A DNA stretch of 64,000 bases from Arthrobacter sp. PAMC25284 (GTDB lineage Bacteria > Actinomycetota > Actinomycetes > Actinomycetales > Micrococcaceae): positions 1,116,001 to 1,180,000 of the forward strand of contig NZ_CP080382.1 in assembly GCF_019443425.1 (NCBI RefSeq), given 5' to 3'. Of this stretch, positions 14,167 to 27,049 are shown in pieces; position 1 is the first letter of the stretch; each line of letters opens with the position of its first letter. The position numbers were made by a program, and so were the translations under genes. The notes below the pieces were generated by a model. The model was not told the DNA's origin. It saw nothing but the letters and a program-made list of their open reading frames with translations, and made no database searches.

Positions 14167-15497
14167 ATGAGTGTGTCTAAGCATTCAACCGGAACAGGAC
14201 CACGAGCCTTGACTGAGCCTATCGTTGTGGCGTCCGACGCTGCCACCAGCATCTTCAACCTGCCCGACTACCGAGTCATCTCCGCGACCGTTCTGGACGA
14301 CGGCAGGCGCCGGGTCATTGTCGAAACGGATCAGCCACCGGGCTGCCCCAGCTGCGGTGTCGTGGCGACGCGGCGGAAGGAACGACGCTTCCAGCGGATC
14401 CGGGACATCCCCGTAGCCGGCGCCGTCCAGGTCCTCTGGTCCAAGTACCGCTGGCACTGCGAGGAGCCGGCCTGTCCGCGGCTGTCGTTCTTCGAATCCA
14501 CCGCCCAGGTCCCGCGCCGTGCCCGGTCCACGGCCCGGCTCCGGGACCAGGTTGTTGATGCGGTCATCAATTCCGGCCGGGCCGTGGACCGGGCACGGCG
14601 TTCGCGGTGTCCTGGTGGTTGGTCCGCGCCGCATTGACCGAGGCTTGCTTGCTCACGCTGCCCGAGGTGGATGAGCTCAGTCCGCGGATGCTGGGTATCG
14701 ACGAGCACAGGTTCCGGTCCGTGCGGTTCTTCCGTGACTCTGAGTCCAGTTCGTGGATCCGGCACGAGCCGTGGATGACGACGATCGTTGATCTGGACAC
14801 AGGGCAGGTCCTGGGCGTGGTCGATGGCAGGGACCACAAGGGCGTCGGCGACTGGCTCTTCGCCCGCCCGCTGGAGTGGCGTCTGGGGGTCCAGGTCGTC
14901 GCGATCGACCCCTCTGCCGCGTTCCGCAAAGCGTTGAGGATGTGGCTCCCGCGCACCGCTGTCGCGGTTGACCATTTCCATCTGGTCTCCCTCGGCAACC
15001 AGGCCATGACAGAGGCCCGGCAGAACCTGTCCCAGCAGGTCAAGGGACGCCGCGGCCGCGGCGTGGACAAGGCCTGGGCCCACCGGATGCTGCTCCTGCG
15101 GGCTGGCGACGCGCTCTCCAAGACGGCGGCCCACCGGCTGGCTGAGGTCTTCGCCGCCGACGACCCGACCGGCAAGCTCCAAGCCGTGTGGAAGGTCAAG
15201 GAGCAGCTCAGGGCGCTGTTGCGCACCGACTCCCTGGCCGACGCCGCGGCCGCAAAAGAGGAACTCAACATGCGGGTTCAGGAGGCCGGACGGCCCGAAA
15301 CAGACAAGCTTTACCGCACCGTCTGCCGGTGGTGGAACGAGATCGAGGTCCTCATCGTCACCGGCGCCACCACGGGCAAGGTCGAGGCCAACAACACCAG
15401 CATCAAGCACATCAAACGCACCGCACGCGGCTACCGAAACGCCGGAAACTACAAATCGGTTATTCTCATGAGAAGTGCCGTCAGGACGGCGGCATGA
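14167..15497 (+). pseudogene. ISL3-family transposase, single frameshift
   Basis: Translation may start at ATG 14167 or TTG 14209. The N-terminal part has the ISL3 zinc finger (GCPSCG near 14341 and CEEPACPRLSFF near 14460) and a helical DNA-binding region. Near 14590-14605 the frame must shift by -1, after INSGRAV, to reach SWWLVRAALTEACL. The second part holds the DDE catalytic core: GIDEHRF, AIDPSAAFR and the glutamate of GKVEANNTSIKHIKR. Everything else is full length (about 440 residues). No slippery heptamer is visible at the junction, so this is more likely a one-base deletion than programmed frameshifting. Confidence 0.85.
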
Positions 15498-15507
15498 CAC
15501 TCATCCG

Positions 15508-15547
15508 GGAATCCATTTCCCCAAGAACCTTGAAGAGCCCGAAATCC
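15508..15547 (-). repeat. Right terminal inverted repeat of ISL3 element
   Basis: On the minus strand it begins GGATTTCGGGCTCTTCAAGG, pairing with the left repeat at 14090-14128. It starts 10 bases after the transposase stop codon. Confidence 0.8.
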
Positions 15548-15603
15548 TCTGCATAAATTGCTGTCTGCACCGTCATTTACGCCACGCATCGGAGCCGCCA
15601 TGG

Positions 15604-15735
15604 ACGAAGCCGATCGGCTACGCACGGGTTTCGACGCGGCAGCAATCCGCCGAGCGGCAACATGCGGACCTTCTGGCCGCCGGCCTCCGACGCGACGACT
15701 TCTACGTTGATCACGGCGTGTCTGGGGCCCGAGCC
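15604..15735 (+). pseudogene. Serine recombinase (resolvase) N-terminal stump
   Basis: The frame TKPIGYARVSTRQQSAERQ, followed by a DLLAAGL helix and YVDHGVSGARA, is the first 44 residues of a Tn3-type resolvase/invertase catalytic domain. It includes the YARVST motif with the nucleophilic serine. The only ATG next to it (15600) is out of frame by one base. Homology stops after GARA and the rrn repeat starts 40 bases later, so the catalytic-domain remainder and the DNA-binding domain are missing. Confidence 0.8.
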
Positions 15736-15831
15736 TGGGAGGTTTCGAGGCCGCCGGAGATGGTGGTCAGGGTTGAATATCGGCTATCCGTGCGGTCAAC
15801 CCCGTTGCGTCTGCGTGGTGGTTAAATGAGG

Positions 15832-15863
15832 GAGAGCCTCCAACCTGGTGGTTGGAGGCTCTC
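15832..15863 (-). terminator. rrn copy B terminator
   Basis: Same perfect 14-bp stem and 4-base loop as at 2783-2814, just past 5S rRNA of copy B. Confidence 0.85.
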
Positions 15864-15878
15864 GACCTGTTAATGGTT

Positions 15879-15996
15879 GTCCGGCGGCGTCCTACTCTCC
15901 CACACCCTCCCGGGTGCAGTACCATCGGCGCTGTGGGTCTTAGCTTCCGGGTTCGGGATGGGACCGGGCGTTTCCCCCACGCTGTGACCGCCGTAA
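15879..15996 (-). rRNA. rrf: 5S ribosomal RNA, rrn copy B
   Basis: Identical to the 5S of copy A (2830-2947), with the same conserved core and closing stem. Confidence 0.95.
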
Positions 15997-16238
15997 CCTT
16001 ATGTCCCGCATCCTGGCATGGCCGGGGTGGGGAAAGTTGTGGTTACAACCTGTCCACGTCCGCCCCCGTTGTGTGTGGGGGTGGTGTGGTGTTGTTATTT
16101 TGTTGTTGGTTCACCAGGCAACGAAACCCGTGGCGGGTTTGTTGGTTGGGAACCACATAGTGGACGCAAGCGTATCTTGTTTCTTTACTCTTCCCGTGGT
16201 GTGAACGTCTTTTGAATCCGTTCACGGGGAGGAGTGTG

Positions 16239-21444
<5,206 letters not shown>

Positions 21445-21690
21445 AGTAAAACAAAAACAGACACAACCACACGCCCCCGGGAAAACGGGAACGCCGGCTG
21501 CACAAAATTTGAAACCAGCCAAAAACACCAGACCACACCACGGGGTGGCGGATCCAGCACATTCAACCAATTCAATACAATAAATTGGTATCAACAAACT
21601 TGGCACACTATTGAGTTCTCAAACAACAGACACATTCGAATACTTGCGAAACAATTCATTTTGTTTCGTTTTCTTCGCTGCGATGTTTCG

Positions 21691-21720
21691 ATCTTATTTC
21701 ATTCATTTCCACTTTGCAAA
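21691..21720 (-). promoter_or_regulatory. Predicted rrn copy B promoter
   Basis: On the minus strand TTTGCA (21715-21720) and TAAGAT (21691-21696) are separated by 18 bases, the same pattern as copy A. The surroundings, 21635-21800, are strikingly AT-rich for this genome and unrelated to the copy A upstream region. A/T tracts upstream of the -35 could act as an UP element. Confidence 0.6.
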
Positions 21721-21873
21721 TCCAAGATATTCATCCGGAATTCACTCGGCGGGGCAAATTTATCCAGCAAAATAGTAAGGCTAATTATTATTTAAGCGCC
21801 GAGCGCTAAAACTTTTGCCTTATGTTTTGTTGGGGTTAGTCACCACTCAGTGGTGGCGACTCAGAAAAGACTA

Positions 21874-21916
21874 CACGCTCCTCCCCTGCCGCGCAAACGG
21901 CATGGGAAGGAGCGTG
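21874..21916 (-). terminator. tyrS terminator
   Basis: Hairpin with a 9-bp outer stem (CACGCTCCT with AGGAGCGTG) and an inner TGCCG/CGGCA stem, 24 bases past the tyrS stop. On the minus strand it is followed by TAGTCTTTTCTG. It separates tyrS from the rrn copy B promoter. Confidence 0.8.
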
Positions 21917-21940
21917 CGGGCGACGTCCGGAACGGCCTGG

Positions 21941-23254
21941 TCAGGAAGCCGAAACCTCCACGGTGGCCAGGTTCTTTTTGCCGCGGCGGAGCAGCAGGTA
22001 CCGTCCGTGCAGGAGCTGTCCGGACTCAATGACAGCATCGGGATCGGAGACTTTGACGTTGTTGACGTAGGCTCCGCCTTCACCCACAGTCCGGCGGGCA
22101 GCGGACTTGCTCTCGGACAGGCCGGAGGCAACAAGGAGGTCAATGATTCCGAGCCCGCTGGCATCGACGGTGGCGGACGGCAGTTCGGACGTGGCCGCCT
22201 TCAGCGTGGACTCGTCCAGTTCGGTGAGGTCGCCGTTACCGAATAAGGCGGCCGACGCCGCGATGACCTTTTCCGTTGCATCCACACCGTGGACAAGCGA
22301 GGTCACATCATAGGCCAGCTTGCGCTGGCCCTCCCGCGCAAACGGCCGTTCAGCCACGGAGAGCTCCAGCGCCTCGATCTCGGCCCTGCCCAGGAACGTG
22401 AAGACCTTCAGCCGGGCGGCGACGTCGGCGTCGGCAGTGTTGAGCCAGAACTGGTAGAACGCGTACGGGCTGCACATCTCCGGGTCCAGCCAGATGGCGT
22501 TGCCTTCGCTCTTGCCGAACTTGGTTCCGTCGGAGTTGGTGATGAGCGGCGTGCCCAGGGCGTGGACGTGCTTGCCCTCAACCTTGCGGATGAGCTCCGT
22601 GCCGCTCGTCAGGTTGCCCCACTGGTCCGAGCCGCCGGTCTGCAGAGCGCAGCCGTAGTCGCGGAAGAGCTGGAGGTAGTCCATGCCCTGCAGGATCTGG
22701 TAACTGAACTCCGTGTAGCTGATTCCCTCGTCAGAGCCGAGCCGTGAGGCCACGGCGTCCTTGCGCAGCATGGTGCCGACGCGGTAGTGCTTACCGATCT
22801 CACGCAGGAAGTCGATGGCGCTGAGCGGTGCGGTCCAGTCCAGGTTGTTAACCATCCGGGCGGCATTCGCGCCGTCGAAGCTGAGGAACCGGCGGACCTG
22901 CGCCTGCAGGTAGCCCACCCACTCGGTGACGGTGTCCTTGGTGTTGAGCGTGCGCTCCGCAGTCGGGCGGGGATCACCGATCAGTCCGGTCGAACCACCA
23001 ACCAGTCCGAGCGGGTTGTGGCCGGCGAGCTGGATCCTGCGCATCAACAGCAACTGCACGAGGTTGCCCAGGTGCAGGCTCGGCGCCGTCGGATCGAAAC
23101 CGCAGTAATACGTGATCGGATCGCCGGCGAGCAGCTTTTCCAGCTCCGCCTCATCCGTGGAGACGTGAACAAGTCCACGCCATTTCAACTCCTGCCAGAC
23201 GTTGGCGAAGCTGGGGTCATTCTGTTGGATATCAAGATCAATTAGCTGGGACAC
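21941..23254 (-). CDS. tyrS: Tyrosyl-tRNA synthetase
   Basis: 437 residues; charges tRNA-Tyr with tyrosine in the cytoplasm. The class I signature HIGH appears as HLGN (residues 61-64) after CGFDPTAPSL, and KMSKS appears as KFGKS (245-249). The tyrosine-recognition segment YTEFSYQILQGMDYLQL and the TGGSDQWGN motif (about 206-214) are intact. A C-terminal S4 RNA-binding domain covers the last 70 residues (SKSAARRTVGEGGAYVNN). Translation starts at a GTG with no Shine-Dalgarno; a TAACTT -10-like hexamer ends 7 bases before it, so the mRNA may be leaderless. A GC-rich hairpin (23280-23308) and the helD stop lie just upstream. Confidence 0.97.
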   Translation of the reverse strand: MSQLIDLDIQQNDPSFANVWQELKWRGLVHVSTDEAELEKLLAGDPITYYCGFDPTAPSLHLGNLVQLLLMRRIQLAGHNPLGLVGGSTGLIGDPRPTAERTLNTKDTVTEWVGYLQAQVRRFLSFDGANAARMVNNLDWTAPLSAIDFLREIGKHYRVGTMLRKDAVASRLGSDEGISYTEFSYQILQGMDYLQLFRDYGCALQTGGSDQWGNLTSGTELIRKVEGKHVHALGTPLITNSDGTKFGKSEGNAIWLDPEMCSPYAFYQFWLNTADADVAARLKVFTFLGRAEIEALELSVAERPFAREGQRKLAYDVTSLVHGVDATEKVIAASAALFGNGDLTELDESTLKAATSELPSATVDASGLGIIDLLVASGLSESKSAARRTVGEGGAYVNNVKVSDPDAVIESGQLLHGRYLLLRRGKKNLATVEVSAS

Positions 23255-23279
23255 GGAATCTAAGTTAGCAGGATCGGCT

Positions 23280-23308
23280 CGCCGGCAGCGCCCGTGACGC
23301 TGCCGGCG
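23280..23308 (-). terminator. GC-rich hairpin between helD and tyrS
   Basis: Perfect 11-bp stem (CGCCGGCAGCG arms) with a 7-base loop, starting 12 bases past the helD stop. There is no U-tract, so termination efficiency is uncertain. It could equally be an mRNA-stabilising 3' structure. Confidence 0.45.
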
Positions 23309-23319
23309 GACGTTCCGGT

Positions 23320-25548
23320 TCAGTCCTCGATGCCGGCCGGCACCCCGGCGGCAGCGATGAGCCGCAGCCGCTGGGTGGGCCTGGTCATGGCAACATACAG
23401 GTCCCCGACCCGGCCGTGCTCATGGTTGAGCATCGCCGTCGGCTCCAGGACCACAACGCCGTCGAACTCCAGACCCTTGGCTTCCCGCGGGCTGATCACC
23501 ACGATGTCCTGGGCGTAGCTGCCGGCGCCGGTGCCGACGCGGCGGCCGTAGACCTCGCGCAACGCCTTGCCGGCCGCAGGCAGCAACGGGCCGTCGGCAA
23601 TGACGGCAAGCAGTCCGCCTTCAATGGCGGCGAGCTCTTCGGGCAGCACTTCGACGAGCCGGCTCACGATCTGATCCGCGTCGACCCGGTCGATGACCGG
23701 GTCCCATCGGCCTTCGCGAACAGCCTTGGGCGCCGAGACAACCAGGCCGGCGGCAGTGGCCATCCGGGCCGCAGCTTCAGCGATCTGGGACGGCGTGCGG
23801 TAGTTGACCGTTAGCTCCTCAAGCTGCCAGCGGTCACCAAACATCGGAGCAAGGGCACTCTGCCAGGAGTTGGCGCCGGCAACTGAGCTGGTCTGGGCGA
23901 TGTCGCCCACGATCGTAAAGGATTTCAGCGGGCAGCGGCGGACCAGCAGCCGCCACTGCATCGGCGAGAGCTCCTGTGCCTCGTCCACCACGATGTGGCC
24001 GAAGGCCCAGCTGCGGTCGGTGGTGGCGCGTTCAGCGGCGGTGAGACGGGTCTCGCGCTCTTGGTTCTGGTCCATCAGTTCCTCGGCCGTGATGAGGACA
24101 TCAACGCCCGCAGTCTCCATATTGACCAGGGTCTGTTTGGCATTGGCCAGGTCGCGGGCGCGATCGGATTCCTGTTGTGCCAGCCCCCGTCCGGCTGCGG
24201 CGTCCAGTTCGCCGAGGAGTTCGGCTGCTTCGTCCAGCAGCGGAACATCGGACTCGGTCCAGGGTGCGCCGGCGGGCCGGAGCAGAAGTGCACGCTCTGC
24301 CGGGGTCAGGTTCGGTGTGCAGGCCTCCAGGATCGCTGGCTTGCTCAACAGTTCGTCGATGAGCTTTTCGGGAGTCATCGGCATCCAGCACAGGTTCAGT
24401 GCAATCCGGACATCGCGGGCAGACCGGACGTCCTCTGCGAGATACGAGCGGTCCGCGTTGTTGCCGATGTTTCCAGCTTCGACCAGTTCGGTCATCTGTT
24501 CGGTCAGTTCGCGCAGCAGCATCTTGACAAAGGAGACGCGCGCCTCGTTGTGCGGTTTGCCGGTCGCGCGGGCCCTGTCCCGCGCACGGCGGACCTGCCG
24601 GGGTGTCAGGACGAGCTTGCGTCCGTCGACCTCGAGGATGCGGTCGGCCGGCGGGGTGCGCTGCCGGTTGGCGACGGCGTTGGCCACGACGTCGGCCATG
24701 TCCAGGCGCCCCTTGACGGCCGCGACGTCGGATTCCGGCTCGGCGACTGTGGTAATCCCGGGCATCAACCGGCCCACGCTGGCCATAACAACGCCTGTTT
24801 CGCCCAGCGAGGGCAGAACACGTTCGATGTAGTTCATAAACGACGACGAGGGACCGACGAGCAACACGCCGGCGGTCTTGAGCCGTTCCCGGTGCGTGTA
24901 GAGCAGGTAGGCGGCCCGGTGCAGGGCAACGGCGGTCTTGCCGGTGCCCGGTCCGCCCTGGACGACGAGCGCCCCGGAGATCGACGAGCGGATGATCCGG
25001 TCCTGCTCGGACTGGATGGTGCCGACGATATCGGACATCCGGCCGGTCCGCTTGGAATTAAGCGCGGCCAGCAGCGCGCCTTCACCCTGCAGGGAGTCAT
25101 TGTCCGCGAGCATGCCGGCGTCGAGGACGTCGTCTTCGATCGCTTTGACGGTCCGTCCCTGCAGAATCAGGTGGCGGCGGCGCCGGACGCCCTGCCGGTC
25201 GAAGGCGGTGGCCTGGTAGAAGTGGCCGGCTTCCGGTGCCCGCCAGTCCACCATGAGGCGTTGGAGGTCCTCGGTGGTCAGGCCGATGCGGCCGATGTAC
25301 TGCTCCTCGCCTGAGTCCAGGTCGAGACGGCCGAACACGAGGCGGTCGTCGACAGCGTCGAGCTGGGCGAGGCGGTCCTCGTAGAGTGCAGCGAAGGCGT
25401 CACGTTCTGAGACATTCTGCATGGTGCCCACGGCGCCGGCACGTCGCACCTGCGCCAACTGGGCGCGCTTCTCTGCCCGCAACTCATCGAGCCGGGCGTA
25501 CAACCCCGCAACATAGTCGCGTTCATGGGCCAAATCAGCGTCGTGCAT
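23320..25548 (-). CDS. HelD-type RNA polymerase-recycling UvrD-like ATPase
   Basis: 742 residues from the ATG at 25548, chosen because AGGGGA sits 7 bases ahead; two upstream in-frame ATGs lack a ribosome site. The N-terminus is a long charged helical arm (MHDADLAHERDYVAGLYARLDELRAEKR region), as in HelD proteins that reach into RNA polymerase. The Walker A motif GGPGTGKT is at about residues 198-205 and Walker B appears as HIVVDEAQELSPMQW. UvrD motifs near the end include ISPREAKGLEFDGVVV and LYVAMTRPTQRL. Known family members release stalled or drug-bound RNA polymerase, and some actinobacterial ones give rifampicin tolerance. A terminator in its leader suggests attenuation. Confidence 0.85.
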   Translation of the reverse strand: MHDADLAHERDYVAGLYARLDELRAEKRAQLAQVRRAGAVGTMQNVSERDAFAALYEDRLAQLDAVDDRLVFGRLDLDSGEEQYIGRIGLTTEDLQRLMVDWRAPEAGHFYQATAFDRQGVRRRRHLILQGRTVKAIEDDVLDAGMLADNDSLQGEGALLAALNSKRTGRMSDIVGTIQSEQDRIIRSSISGALVVQGGPGTGKTAVALHRAAYLLYTHRERLKTAGVLLVGPSSSFMNYIERVLPSLGETGVVMASVGRLMPGITTVAEPESDVAAVKGRLDMADVVANAVANRQRTPPADRILEVDGRKLVLTPRQVRRARDRARATGKPHNEARVSFVKMLLRELTEQMTELVEAGNIGNNADRSYLAEDVRSARDVRIALNLCWMPMTPEKLIDELLSKPAILEACTPNLTPAERALLLRPAGAPWTESDVPLLDEAAELLGELDAAAGRGLAQQESDRARDLANAKQTLVNMETAGVDVLITAEELMDQNQERETRLTAAERATTDRSWAFGHIVVDEAQELSPMQWRLLVRRCPLKSFTIVGDIAQTSSVAGANSWQSALAPMFGDRWQLEELTVNYRTPSQIAEAAARMATAAGLVVSAPKAVREGRWDPVIDRVDADQIVSRLVEVLPEELAAIEGGLLAVIADGPLLPAAGKALREVYGRRVGTGAGSYAQDIVVISPREAKGLEFDGVVVLEPTAMLNHEHGRVGDLYVAMTRPTQRLRLIAAAGVPAGIED

Positions 25549-25565
25549 CGAGCGTTCCCCTATCG

Positions 25566-25611
25566 AAAAAGACGGACCAACCATTCTACAACCATTTCGG
25601 TTGACCCGTCT
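25566..25611 (-). terminator. Rho-independent terminator between apt and helD, possible attenuator
   Basis: On the minus strand a 13-nt imperfect stem (AGACGGGTCAACC with GGTTGGTCCGTCT) runs directly into TTTTT. The tract ends only 17 bases before the helD start codon. A competing smaller hairpin, CAACC-GAAAT-GGTTG, uses the same 5' arm, so two exclusive folds are possible. It could simply end apt transcription, but helD would then need a promoter overlapping it. Confidence 0.75.
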
Positions 25612-25685
25612 GAAACACCTCATCGCGGCATTTGTCGGGAAATTCTACCGATATGGCCGGGATCGTCCAGCCCGCCCGTGATCAG

Positions 25686-26243
25686 CTACAGGTGCAGCAG
25701 CGAGTGGATCTGTTGTCCGGGCAGTGCCCCGCGGCCGTTCAGGGCATCGATTTCCAGGACAACGCCCACCCCGGCGACGTGGACGCCGCAGCGTTCGAAC
25801 AGCCTGACGGTGGCGCCGAGTGTGCCGCCGGTGGCGAGCACATCGTCGAGGATCAGGACCCGGCTCCCGGGTGCGAGGTCCGTGGTGTGAAGTTCCAGGG
25901 TGGCGGTTCCGTATTCCAGTGTGTAATCCTCAGCGACCACCTCGCGCGGGAGCTTGCCGGCCTTCCTGACGGTAATGACGCCGGTTCCGGCGGCATAGGC
26001 CGCGGCGGACGCGAGCAGGAAGCCGCGGGCTTCGACGCCGGCGACGGCGTCGAAGTGGCCTTTGAACGGTTCAATCAGGGCATCGACGACGGCCTTCAGC
26101 GCGGCGGCGTCGGCAAAGACGGGAGTCAAGTCCTTGAAGCTGACCCCCGGTTTGGGATAGTCCGGGATAGTGGCGCAGAGGCTGCTGATCCGCTCTCCCA
26201 CCGGCGCTGCTGGTCTGGTCGGGTCCGACTCGTTGTGATTCAC
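25686..26243 (-). CDS. apt: Adenine phosphoribosyltransferase
   Basis: 185 residues from a GTG start; salvages adenine to AMP using PRPP. The PRPP-binding motif VLILDDVLATGGT is at about residues 129-141, and the APRT-specific IPDYPKPGVSFKDLTP is at about 26-41. The AGVEARGFLL motif lies between them. Length is normal (170-185). It follows mpg by 23 bases on the same strand. The helD leader terminator lies downstream of it. Confidence 0.95.
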   Translation of the reverse strand: MNHNESDPTRPAAPVGERISSLCATIPDYPKPGVSFKDLTPVFADAAALKAVVDALIEPFKGHFDAVAGVEARGFLLASAAAYAAGTGVITVRKAGKLPREVVAEDYTLEYGTATLELHTTDLAPGSRVLILDDVLATGGTLGATVRLFERCGVHVAGVGVVLEIDALNGRGALPGQQIHSLLHL

Positions 26244-26266
26244 CCATCCACCCTACTTGGTGGCGG

Positions 26267-26959
26267 CTATGGCCGACGGTTTTTCGCAGCCCGGTAACGG
26301 GACACCGTCGGATCGCCGGTGAGCCAGAACCGCCACGGAAACTCGTCGGTACCGCCGGCCCCGGCGACCCCCACCCGGGGACCGGAGCTGATGCGGGCCC
26401 CGGCGCTTCCCTCCGCGGCCGGCGGCAGTACCAGCCGGAAGGGCGCGCTGAGGGCGTCCCGGCCGCTGTCCGCCGTGGTCAGGCCCAGCGCGGTTGCCAG
26501 TCGCGCTGGTCCGCTCGCGAGGTCCTGCTCCGATTTCGACGTCGGCCGCCGGGCCCGTGCCAGGTCCTGCCCCGCCAGTACCTCGCCGGCCCGCAGCAGC
26601 AGCGCAGACGCGACTCCCTCGGGCCCGCAGACGATGTTGGCGCAGAAGTGCATTCCGTAGGTGAAGTAGACGTAGAGGTGTCCGGCGGGTCCGAACATGG
26701 GCGCGTTCCTGGCCGTCGGGCCGCGGAACGTGTGTGATCCGGGGTCAGGATGCAGGGAGTTACGTGGCCCGAGGTAGGCCTCAACTTCGGTGATGCGCAC
26801 CGACACAGCGCCTTCGCGTCCCTCGTGCGTCAGGACGGCCCCCAGGAACAGGGGCGCAAGGTGCCGGGCATCCGTGGACAGCACCTCACGCAGGTCCATG
26901 CTGCCCGTTCGGCTCCCGCCACGGTCCGGCGGCGGTAACGGAAGAGGCAGGGAGCTCAT
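26267..26959 (-). CDS. mpg: 3-methyladenine DNA glycosylase, AAG/MPG family
   Basis: 230 residues; excises alkylated and deaminated purines. The catalytic glutamate lies in RITEVEAYLGPRNSLHP, the intercalating tyrosine region in HLYVYFTYGMHFCANIV, and the SGPARLATALGL motif is typical of the family. The annotated ATG at 26959 gives a proline-rich N-terminus; MDLREVLS (start 26899) is an alternative. A TAGAGT hexamer sits 6 bases upstream of 26959, compatible with a leaderless transcript. The gene is divergent from ada-alkA with 90 bases between, so alkylation-repair functions flank one short promoter region. Confidence 0.92.
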   Translation of the reverse strand: MSSLPLPLPPPDRGGSRTGSMDLREVLSTDARHLAPLFLGAVLTHEGREGAVSVRITEVEAYLGPRNSLHPDPGSHTFRGPTARNAPMFGPAGHLYVYFTYGMHFCANIVCGPEGVASALLLRAGEVLAGQDLARARRPTSKSEQDLASGPARLATALGLTTADSGRDALSAPFRLVLPPAAEGSAGARISSGPRVGVAGAGGTDEFPWRFWLTGDPTVSRYRAAKNRRP

Positions 26960-27049
26960 GATCAGACTCTACAAGTCCGCCACAGCAGGCTGCACGGCCG
27001 TGTCCGATTCCCGCTAGCAGGCAGTCCCGGGACCTGACAGGATGGGATC

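Larger units (their letters stand above)
14090..15547 (+). mobile_element. ISL3-family insertion sequence
   Basis: About 1.46 kb, bounded by inverted repeats of 39 and 40 bases that share GGCTCTTC, GGTTC, TGGGGAA and ATTCC blocks. Inside is a single ISL3-type transposase gene with one frameshift. The limits may instead be 14098 and 15539, where the strong GGCTCTTC match begins; the additional eight outer bases match 7 of 8. No flanking 8-bp target duplication is visible under either choice, which suggests later rearrangement at one side. Confidence 0.85.

Noticed and set aside
14585..14606. Programmed -1 frameshift in the ISL3 transposase
   Set aside because: No slippery heptamer or downstream structure is visible, and ISL3 elements normally have one uninterrupted frame.
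23995..25314. Long plus-strand frame opposite helD, and similar long antisense frames over arg, phe and pnt genes
   Set aside because: Shadow frames caused by high GC at third codon positions; composition is unlike real proteins and no domains are visible.
25549..25685. Rifamycin-associated element upstream of helD
   Set aside because: The expected inverted GGGGCTTGCAA sequence is absent; only the terminator hairpin is seen.
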